Part shown: in pieces, positions 57,790-64,000 of the stretch | Layout of the letters: each line of letters opens with the position of its first letter | Position numbering within the stretch: position 1 is the first letter of the stretch | Notes under the pieces: generated by a model | What the model was told of the DNA's origin: nothing | The model's input: only the letters and a program-made list of their open reading frames with translations | Database searches by the model: none | Translations under genes and position numbers: made by a program | DNA from: Vibrio gazogenes | GTDB lineage: Bacteria > Pseudomonadota > Gammaproteobacteria > Enterobacterales > Vibrionaceae | DNA length: 64,000 bases | Assembly: GCF_023920225.1 (NCBI RefSeq) | Contig: NZ_CP092587.1 | Coordinates: 62,001 to 126,000 of the forward strand | Reading direction: 5' to 3'

Positions 57790-59115
57790 TTATACAAGCT
57801 CTGGCCAATAATCTTTGTTCGCTTCAATTAAGGCATCAAGCACTAAACGAGCTTTTTTAGCATCGCCTACAGTGCGGTTTAGTGTCAGAGCTTGAAGTGC
57901 TTTGCTGTAAGAACCTTCAAACCATGTTTCAACCGTTAGGCGCTCATAAGCGAATTGCTGTTCAATCATACCTTTGTAGAATGTAGGGATCTTACCAACA
58001 CCAAATGGGCGAGGACCATTGATACCAAGCTCAGCCGTTACTTCTACCATGACATCGTCATCTAGGTTTGTAACTAGGCCATTGTTTTCAAGAATCACAA
58101 CAAACTTACGCTTTTGGTTAAATGCAATAGATTCAGCAACTTCTACGATCATGTCACCATGGGCATCGTTATGGACGACGTTAGCGTTCTTCGTTGTGCC
58201 GTCTTGGACTGCTTGCCGACACTCTGCAAAGACGCGCTTTTCTCGACCATCCATTACTTCATTAGCTCGCGTGTAGCTCGCATCCAGTTTCGACAGTTTG
58301 TACTCTGGATATAAATAGTACTGTAGGTACGTATTTGGTAGGTAATCAGGGAAGTCACGCAACATATCTGCCACAGACGCATAGGTATCCAACCATGACT
58401 GATCACGTTGCTCTGCATCTACCGGTTTGAAGCCATTGTTTGAAATGAAGTCTTTCAGTTTAGGTGCAAGATCTTCACCTTCTTGGTTGTACAGGTGAGT
58501 GAACCAGCCAAAGTGGTTTAGGCCAAAGTACACAGGATCAAACTCATCTGGATTTACATCAAGAAGGCGGCCATATGAGCGCAGCAGGTTTACCGGTTGG
58601 TCACAGATGTTAAGAATACGCTCGTCTGTTGGGAAACGCTTCTTAAGAGCATCAGCAACAATTGCTGCAGGGTTCGTGTAGTTTAGAATCCAAGCTTGCG
58701 GGGCATGTTCACGTACATCTTCTACCATTTCAATCATGTCACCGATAGAGCGCATACCGTAAGCGAAACCACCTGGACCACAGGTTTCCTGACCGATAAT
58801 ACCGAGAGAAAGGGGTATCTTTTCATCCTTTTCACGCATTTCGTAGCCGCCAGTACGCATTTGGCAAAGTACGAAATCCATATCTTTGTACGCGACATCT
58901 TTATCCGTTGTGTACTCAAAATCTAGCTCTGGGTAATCTTCAGAAAAGAGTAATTTTGCGTATTCGCCTATCGTCTCTTGGCGAGATGCATTTACATCAA
59001 ACATCACCAGACGTTTTAGAGGGAATGTATCTTTACGCTTACATAGTGCTTTCAGAAGACCCGGTGTCCATGTAGAACCACCACCAACTAGAACAATATT
59101 GAATGCTTTTTTCAT
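57790..59115 (-). CDS. 6-phospho-alpha-glucosidase, GH4 family (GlvA/AglB type)
   Basis: A 441-residue NAD- and Mn-dependent enzyme. NAD site VLVGGGSTWTPGL (residues 8-20). The metal and catalytic motif is ICDQPVN with Cys171-Asp172, and His201 in GLNHFGWF. The CDxP form is that of alpha-type GH4 enzymes. It cleaves alpha-glucoside 6'-phosphates such as maltose 6'-phosphate. ATG 59115 gives MKKAFNIVLVG and the family length of 440; GTG 59127 is also in frame. It lies 72 bp after the EIICB gene. Confidence 0.92.
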   Translation of the reverse strand: MKKAFNIVLVGGGSTWTPGLLKALCKRKDTFPLKRLVMFDVNASRQETIGEYAKLLFSEDYPELDFEYTTDKDVAYKDMDFVLCQMRTGGYEMREKDEKIPLSLGIIGQETCGPGGFAYGMRSIGDMIEMVEDVREHAPQAWILNYTNPAAIVADALKKRFPTDERILNICDQPVNLLRSYGRLLDVNPDEFDPVYFGLNHFGWFTHLYNQEGEDLAPKLKDFISNNGFKPVDAEQRDQSWLDTYASVADMLRDFPDYLPNTYLQYYLYPEYKLSKLDASYTRANEVMDGREKRVFAECRQAVQDGTTKNANVVHNDAHGDMIVEVAESIAFNQKRKFVVILENNGLVTNLDDDVMVEVTAELGINGPRPFGVGKIPTFYKGMIEQQFAYERLTVETWFEGSYSKALQALTLNRTVGDAKKARLVLDALIEANKDYWPELV

Positions 59116-59187
59116 CTCATTTCTCACTTACAAAATTAGGGTATTGAGAACCTCACATGTGGAGGTTCAATCGAGTTTAAAATTTGA

Positions 59188-60774
59188 TTAGATTGCTAGG
59201 GCTTGCTTTACGTCGTTGGCGATACTCTCTACCTGTGGTCCATAGATAATCTGAACATCTTCGTCACTCGCGCGCTTGATGCCACTTGCCCCGGTTGCTT
59301 TGAGTGAGTCATCTTGAATCTTGTCCATGTCTTTGACTTTCACGCGAAGACGAGTAAAACAGTTATCCACCAGTTGAATATTTTGCGCACCGCCGAGGCC
59401 TGCAATGATCTGTTCTGCCTGCTCTGAAGCACTGACTTGTTGAGTCGATTCAGCAGCCTCATCTTCACGTCCTGGAGTTTTCACGTTCATACGAGTGATG
59501 ATGATTCGGAAAACGAAGTAGTAGATAGGGAAGTAACATGCGCCAACTAGAACCGCTATCCACCAATTTGTTGCCGGGCCACCAAGTACACCAAAGACGA
59601 GTAAGTCAATCACACCACCTTGAACGTTACCGATCATCACGCCAAACAGATGCATTAGCACGAACGACAGACCTGTCATAATTGCATGGAAAACAAACAG
59701 AATTGGACCAACAAAGATAAAACTAAATTCCAATGGTTCAGTTATACCCGTTGTGAAAGAAGCCAACGCACCTGCAATTACAAGCGCTTTAACTCGCGCT
59801 TTGTGCTCTTCTCGAGCGCAGTGATACATGGCTAATGCAGCGCCCGGTAAAGCGAACATCATTACAGGAATCTTGCCTTGCGCTAAGAAACGGGTGGCTT
59901 CCTTCACGACATCGTTACTGATTGACTCTGGGTGTGCTAGTGCATAGTTGAAGATACTCAATGCACCTACGATGCTTTTACCATCGACATTTGCGATACC
60001 ACCGATCGGTGTGAAACGTACAGTTTCATTAAGAATGTGATGTAAGCCAGTAGGGATCAGTAGACGCTCTGTTGCTGCAAACAAGAAGGTACCGAAACTG
60101 CCCGATTCACCGATATATTGGCCAATATGCGTGATAGCAGCCCCGATTGTTGGCCAGATAAGAGACATTAACACACCAATTATAGGCAATACGACAACAG
60201 TGATAATTGGTACGAATCGACGACCGCCAAAGAAGTTAATCGCAGTCGGTAGCACAATAGTATAAAAACGGTTATGCAGAGTGACCGTCACTAAGCCAGC
60301 TAATACCCCCCCAAGCACACTCATATGGTATGAGAATATACCCAAGGTATAGCCGAATTCTGCTGAAAGCATCATAGCTTCTGTTTTGCCCATGCCTTGC
60401 TCTACAAGATAAGCAACTGAAGTCGTTTGAGGCGTTAGACCTTGCGCCATGAGTGAGTAGTTGATACCCACGTGCATTGCAATAAAACCGATAATTGCTG
60501 CAAAAGCAGCAGTTGGTTTCTCCTGTTTTGCTAAACCAATTGCAGCAGCAACGGCAAAGAATAATGGTAGGTTGCCAAAGAGAGAACCGGAAACTTTGCG
60601 AATGAATCCTAAGATTAATTGAACAAATTCAAATTGGTTAAATCCTTGGCCTGTAATATTAGGGTTTTGTAGGGCGGCAGCTAATCCAAGAAATATACCG
60701 GCAGCAGCGATGACTGAAATTGGCATCATCAACGCTTTACCGAGATCTTGGAGCTTTGAACCAAATTGTTTCAT
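59188..60774 (-). CDS. PTS EIICB component, alpha-glucoside/glucose family (AglA/GlvC type)
   Basis: A 528-residue protein. EIIC spans about residues 1-415 with around ten helices; markers include PTGLHHILNETVRF and EFSFIFVGP. A linker of charged residues leads to the EIIB domain (about 445-528) with the phospho-Cys in LVDNCFTRLRVKV and IYGPQVESIANDV. No EIIA domain, so it should use the glucose EIIA (Crr). The partner hydrolase is the GH4 enzyme that follows. It is divergent from the GntR-type regulator. Confidence 0.93.
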   Translation of the reverse strand: MKQFGSKLQDLGKALMMPISVIAAAGIFLGLAAALQNPNITGQGFNQFEFVQLILGFIRKVSGSLFGNLPLFFAVAAAIGLAKQEKPTAAFAAIIGFIAMHVGINYSLMAQGLTPQTTSVAYLVEQGMGKTEAMMLSAEFGYTLGIFSYHMSVLGGVLAGLVTVTLHNRFYTIVLPTAINFFGGRRFVPIITVVVLPIIGVLMSLIWPTIGAAITHIGQYIGESGSFGTFLFAATERLLIPTGLHHILNETVRFTPIGGIANVDGKSIVGALSIFNYALAHPESISNDVVKEATRFLAQGKIPVMMFALPGAALAMYHCAREEHKARVKALVIAGALASFTTGITEPLEFSFIFVGPILFVFHAIMTGLSFVLMHLFGVMIGNVQGGVIDLLVFGVLGGPATNWWIAVLVGACYFPIYYFVFRIIITRMNVKTPGREDEAAESTQQVSASEQAEQIIAGLGGAQNIQLVDNCFTRLRVKVKDMDKIQDDSLKATGASGIKRASDEDVQIIYGPQVESIANDVKQALAI

Positions 60775-60830
60775 TGTCAGATTACTCCGTATCCTTATAA
60801 GTATGTGAGCATTAAATGTTCAATTAGTAT

Positions 60831-60846
60831 AGTTGTCTATACGACT
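60831..60846. promoter_or_regulatory. Probable GntR-type operator between the EIICB and regulator genes
   Basis: AGTTGTCTATACGACT is a near-palindrome of the GNCTATACNAC type used by HutC-subfamily regulators. A related half-repeat GTTGTATAGTTGT lies at 60921-60933. Both are in the 209 bp divergent promoter region. Confidence 0.55.
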
Positions 60847-60856
60847 TGGTCGCATA

Positions 60857-60872
60857 TGTGATTGCAATCACG
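60857..60872. promoter_or_regulatory. Putative CRP-cAMP site in the alpha-glucoside promoter region
   Basis: TGTGATTGCAATCACG fits the TGTGA-N6-TCACA consensus except for the last base, and the whole stretch from GTGATT to AATCAC is symmetric. It lies about 85 bp from the EIICB start, so it fits catabolite control of that operon. Confidence 0.7.
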
Positions 60873-60983
60873 AACTCTTGGTTCTCCATGTGCAGTTAAG
60901 CGCCTAATAAAAATCATCATGTTGTATAGTTGTGTAATCAAGTTGCCTAAGATAGGATGAGATGCGAATTAAACGGGGGAACT

Positions 60984-61718
60984 ATGATAGATAAGCAGTC
61001 GCACATCCCAATCTATATCCAGATTGAGCAGATTTTATTGGCTCAAATCGATGGTGGTTCATTAACACCGGGTGACCCAATTCCTTCTGAAACCGTTATG
61101 GCAGAGCAATATGGCGTTTCCCGCATGACTGCACGTAAAGCTGTTGATTACCTTGTGAGACAAGGCATCGTCGAAAGACAGCGTGGTCGAGGAACCTTTA
61201 TTTGCGAGCAAGCTCAAGACCTGAAGATGTCCCTTCCATTGGATAGCCACCTAACCTCAAGTGAAGTTGCGACGAGTCTCAATTCACCCATAGTTAATCA
61301 GTTACTTCATTTAGAAAAAGTAACGGCACCGAATAAAGTGTGTGAGGAGCTTGGCATCGCACCAAATAGCCAAGTTTGGTTCATGAAACGTTTACGCTTA
61401 GTCGGTTCCGTTCCTTTTGTATTTGAATCTACCCATATGTTGATCGACCCTTATTTTGACGATCTTAGCGAAGCTGAACTGAATAGTTCAAAGTACCTCT
61501 ACCTTGAATCCAAAGGGCTAAAAGTAAAAGGAAGTCAAAAGCAAATCCGCGCCGAGCTGCCGGGTGAAGAGGTCAGACATTACCTTAATCTAAAGCGTGA
61601 CGAGCCCGTTTTATTCGCTCGCAGTATTGCTCGATTAGAAGATGACACACCGTTTGAAGTTTCAGATATCTATTATAATCAAGAACATTATATTTTTACC
61701 CTCCAAGCAGGGCGCTAA
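60984..61718 (+). CDS. GntR-family (HutC subfamily) transcriptional regulator of the alpha-glucoside genes
   Basis: A 244-residue regulator. Winged helix-turn-helix at residues 5-70 (IPIYIQIEQILLAQI, PSETVMAEQYGVSRMTARKAV, RGRGTFI); the C-terminal UTRA domain (about 90-240) includes PFVFESTHML and FARSIARLEDDTPFEVSDIYY. The UTRA domain likely senses a phosphorylated sugar. ATG 60984 has GGGGGA upstream; the frame opens at 60957 but that adds residues unlike the family. Divergent to the EIICB gene, it probably represses it. Confidence 0.9.
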   Translation: MIDKQSHIPIYIQIEQILLAQIDGGSLTPGDPIPSETVMAEQYGVSRMTARKAVDYLVRQGIVERQRGRGTFICEQAQDLKMSLPLDSHLTSSEVATSLNSPIVNQLLHLEKVTAPNKVCEELGIAPNSQVWFMKRLRLVGSVPFVFESTHMLIDPYFDDLSEAELNSSKYLYLESKGLKVKGSQKQIRAELPGEEVRHYLNLKRDEPVLFARSIARLEDDTPFEVSDIYYNQEHYIFTLQAGR

Positions 61719-62016
61719 CTTTCCTTAATATCTTGTGTGTAGTAATAAAGTTTTTCTGATGTAATTAAATGCGATATGCCACTACATTTGGATTAAAATC
61801 CGTGTCAACGATAAGGACGATATGTGCGAAGTTCATCGAGGCTCGAAGTATGAATACTTCAGATAGAAGCCGGATATACGAACGCAAACCTATTTACTGT
61901 CAAAAACGACTAATTATCCTTGCAATGATGGAGAAGACCATATACAGCCCCTAGCCATCAAGTTAATTCATATCCTCAAGTAGTCAGTCAAATTTATCGC
62001 TCTTCAAATCGCGCAT
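61719..62016. other. Intergenic stretch before the right direct repeat
   Basis: 298 bp with no gene that I can support. A 61-residue frame (61769-61954) has no homology signs. No terminator with a T run is clear after the regulator gene. Confidence 0.4.
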
Positions 62017-62701
62017 CATCAAAGGGTTAATTTTTATTTTTTTATCAATAATAATAAGTCATTTCTGGACGTGTCTATATAAATGATAATTATCTCATTG
62101 ACTTCAATAGATAATTTGAATGATCATAGTTGCTTGGTTTCATATATTGTATGCACTTCTATTTTTATCACGTTTGATATGACTCATGAATCAATCTAAT
62201 TGTCGCTGTCAGCGTTATTTTCTGATGGGAAAACTCGAATATAATGAATGTGACTTTGATAGAGAGTAAGGTTCAATCTTACCAAGCCGTAACTTCCACA
62301 ACTGTTCGTATCGAGTTGTCTAACTCCCAGACGGTGATTCTGAGACTGTCGGAGTCGTGGGTATTGAATCAAGGTGACTTGGTCGCCATTGCTGGATTTC
62401 AGGATCCACAAAGTAACGTATTGATAGGCTATGGCTATATCAATCTGTCGCAACATGTAAAATCAATTGCGCGTAGTCATGGGGGGCCTTTTTTCTTCTT
62501 CGGCGCACTGCTGAGCATCATCACATTGGGTATAGTCGCGTTTATTTTCTCCGGAGAAGGAATGATCGCGTTTTCTGACATTTTGACCACGCTTCCTCTT
62601 GCTGTCGTATTACTATTTTCTGGCTTCTTCATTTGGATTGGTATCAAAGCCAAACGAAAAGAACGATGCGTGAAGGGAATGCTGGAGCAAGTGGAAATGA
62701 A
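62017..62701. repeat. Long direct repeat, right copy (about 0.7 kb)
   Basis: It begins CATCAAAGGGTTAATTTTTA and ends GTGGAAATGAA. It is collinear with 55643-56358 and in the same orientation, with scattered base changes. It contains the promoter and most of the intact small membrane-protein gene. The last 19 codons of that gene lie outside the repeat. Confidence 0.9.
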
Positions 62702-62759
62702 AGCACTTGTTGATGTAACAACACCCCCTAGGGATACAAAGATAGTTCAACGCATCTAA
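62244..62759 (+). CDS. Unrecognised small membrane protein (171 residues)
   Basis: I do not recognise the family. Residues 1-70 look like a beta-rich soluble domain (TSTTVRIELSNSQTVILRL, GDLVAIAGFQ, GYGYINLS), perhaps an OB-type fold. Two transmembrane helices follow (GGPFFFFGALLSIITLGIVAFIF, about 80-102; TTLPLAVVLLFSGFFIWIGI, about 115-134), with a positively charged loop KAKRKERCVK after the second. The tail differs from the broken duplicate at 55870. It lies upstream of a polysaccharide gene. Intact copy plus a decayed one suggest that only one is needed. Confidence 0.7.
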   Translation: MNVTLIESKVQSYQAVTSTTVRIELSNSQTVILRLSESWVLNQGDLVAIAGFQDPQSNVLIGYGYINLSQHVKSIARSHGGPFFFFGALLSIITLGIVAFIFSGEGMIAFSDILTTLPLAVVLLFSGFFIWIGIKAKRKERCVKGMLEQVEMKALVDVTTPPRDTKIVQRI

Positions 62760-63184
62760 ATCATCATCTCAACTGTTTATTGATGGGAAAGGTTGCCTGC
62801 TTATCCCTTTAGCCCCATATCTAATCTAGCCATGAGAAGTAAAAGAGAAACCGATATAGCAACTGGACTATAGTCATTGTTCAGAGTGTTGGTGATTTAT
62901 CTGCGAACCAAAGTTATCGGGCGAACATATCTGTCTCGTGACCAAGTGTGTCAAATGCTTTTTGAGTGCGTAGAAGTTGATTATCATTGGACAAAAAGGC
63001 ACAGTGCTCTTGGATTCCCTAAGCTTAATTATCTTTGATTATTCGAATGCTTAATGGTGAATCCAGTATTGCTGGTGCAAATCATGTAGTAAAAGTACAA
63101 AATACACACTCTTTGTAAGATAATGACGATAATCAGTTCATTACCACTGTTAGGGTGGAAAAATCGGAAATATAAGAGATAGTT
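62760..63184. other. Intergenic region upstream of the polysaccharide gene rmlB
   Basis: 425 bp without a gene. It should hold the promoter of a surface polysaccharide operon. CAGTGCTCTTGG at 63001-63012 resembles the beginning of the JUMPstart element seen before such operons, but the rest of that element, including an ops GGCGGTAGC sequence, is not seen. A ribosome binding site (AAGAGAT) precedes the ATG at 63185. Confidence 0.4.
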
Positions 63185-64000
63185 ATGAAAATTCTCGTTA
63201 CTGGTGGTGCAGGCTTTATTGGCTCAGCGGTTATTCGTCATATTATAAAGCACACGACAGATAGTGTAATTAATGTCGATAAGTTAACGTATGCTGGTAA
63301 TTCTGAGTCGTTGCTCTCTATCGCAGATAGTGAACGCTATTATTTTGAACAAGTTGATATTTGTGACCGTGCAGCGTTGGAGAGGGTCTTCTCTAAACAC
63401 CTTCCTGACGCTGTCATGCATTTAGCCGCTGAGTCTCATGTGGATCGCTCCATCGATGGACCCGCTGCTTTTATCGAAACAAATATTGTTGGGACATACA
63501 CTCTTCTTGAAGTCGCCCGAAAATATTGGATGGTTTTGACAGGGGAGCGTCGAACCGCTTTTCGTTTTCATCATATTTCAACTGATGAGGTTTATGGTGA
63601 TCTTGAGGGCACAGATAAGCTGTTTACCGAAGAGACATCTTATGAACCTTCTAGCCCCTATTCCGCGTCGAAAGCTTCCAGTGACCACTTGGTTCGTGCT
63701 TGGTTACGTACCTACGGTTTACCAACAATTGTAACGAATTGTTCTAACAACTATGGCCCGTATCATTTCCCTGAAAAGCTTATTCCCTTGATGATTCTTA
63801 ATGCATTGGATGGTAAATCTCTACCAGTTTATGGGGATGGGATGCAAATTCGTGATTGGTTATTTGTTGAGGATCATGCCCGTGCGTTATACAAAGTTGT
63901 GACAAAAGGCGTCGTCGGTGAAACTTATAATATTGGTGGTCACAACGAGAAAGCGAATATTGAGGTTGTTAAGACGATTTGTTCATTGTTGGAAGAGTTG
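63185..64000 (+). CDS. rmlB: dTDP-glucose 4,6-dehydratase, 5' part (runs off the window)
   Basis: The first 272 residues of a short-chain dehydrogenase-type enzyme, open to the window end; the full protein is usually about 350-360. NAD site [32 protein letters not shown], the catalytic STDEVYG and [12 protein letters not shown] (Tyr-x3-Lys), and [19 protein letters not shown]. It makes dTDP-4-keto-6-deoxyglucose for rhamnose and related sugars of O-antigen or capsule. It is probably the first gene of a polysaccharide operon. Confidence 0.95.
   Translation, partial: MKILVTGGAGFIGSAVIRHIIKHTTDSVINVDKLTYAGNSESLLSIADSERYYFEQVDICDRAALERVFSKHLPDAVMHLAAESHVDRSIDGPAAFIETNIVGTYTLLEVARKYWMVLTGERRTAFRFHHISTDEVYGDLEGTDKLFTEETSYEPSSPYSASKASSDHLVRAWLRTYGLPTIVTNCSNNYGPYHFPEKLIPLMILNALDGKSLPVYGDGMQIRDWLFVEDHARALYKVVTKGVVGETYNIGGHNEKANIEVVKTICSLLEEL

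Noticed and set aside
61769..61954. A 61-residue frame after the GntR-type regulator
   Set aside because: No ribosome binding site, no family signs; lies in a spacer.
55643..62701. Composite transposon
   Set aside because: The flanking repeats contain no transposase, no terminal inverted repeats and no target duplication; simple homologous recombination between repeats explains them better.
63001..63026. JUMPstart/ops element before rmlB
   Set aside because: Only the first bases (CAGTGCTCT) match; the rest of the element is missing.

Overview
The window is most likely from chromosome I of a Vibrio species or a close relative in Vibrionaceae. The gene order ilvY/ilvC - ubiK - RND pump - rep, then gor - rlmJ - prlC - uvrD - yqfB - ggt - RhtB - rarD - recQ, matches the Vibrio core backbone as I remember it from V. 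cholerae. Other Vibrio-type signs are the rRNA operon sequences, a CsrB-type RNA with a VarA/GacA-type activation site, and the Arg-His-Pro tRNA group. No database was consulted, so the species is not determined.

Layout. 1-2080: 3' end of an rRNA operon (partial 23S, 5S) and tRNA-Ser(UGA). 2.3-4.64 kb: a decay zone with the remains of a methyl-accepting chemotaxis gene broken by an IS630-family element, then an IS200-type element. 4.7-7.2 kb: divergent ilvY/ilvC. 7.4-12.0 kb: ubiK and a two-gene RND efflux system (VexAB-like). 12.3-15.7 kb: rep, five tRNAs (Arg, His, Pro, His, Pro) and three tandem 169-170 bp repeats that carry damaged tRNA-Pro copies. 16.3-21.7 kb: a peptide-type ABC importer with fused ATPase domains. 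21.9-24.1 kb: a SPOR-domain envelope protein and a probably Fur-controlled iron-type binding protein. 24.2-28.8 kb: ytfQ-ytfR-ytfT-yjfF sugar importer. 29.4-46.1 kb: mainly core genes (gor, rlmJ, prlC, uvrD, yqfB, ggt, rarD, recQ), with a lipoprotein PAP2 phosphatase and a CsrB-family regulatory RNA set among them.

46.2-55.5 kb is an accessory sugar region: a secreted alpha/beta hydrolase, a porin, and a complete lactose/cellobiose-type PTS (EIIB, EIIC, EIIA, a second EIIC, a 6-phospho-beta-glucosidase) with a LacI-family repressor. At least four related operator-like sites built on GGAAACCGGTTTCC lie in this region, one at the centre of a perfect 46 bp palindrome. Porin, PTS and hydrolase probably form one regulon for uptake and cleavage of a beta-glucoside.

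55.6-62.7 kb holds a second sugar island: a GntR-type regulator divergent from an alpha-glucoside-type PTS EIICB, a GH4 6-phospho-alpha-glucosidase and a glycerate kinase. It is bounded by two direct copies of a roughly 0.7 kb sequence. Each copy carries the same unrecognised small membrane-protein gene; the left copy is broken by an exact 31 bp tandem duplication and the right copy is intact. The window ends inside rmlB/rfbB (dTDP-glucose 4,6-dehydratase), probably the first gene of a surface polysaccharide cluster.

The points most worth a second look are the CsrB-type RNA with its perfect TGTAAG-N6-CTTACA site, the tRNA-Pro-derived tandem repeats, the flanking direct repeats around the alpha-glucoside island, and the 46 bp palindromic operator.
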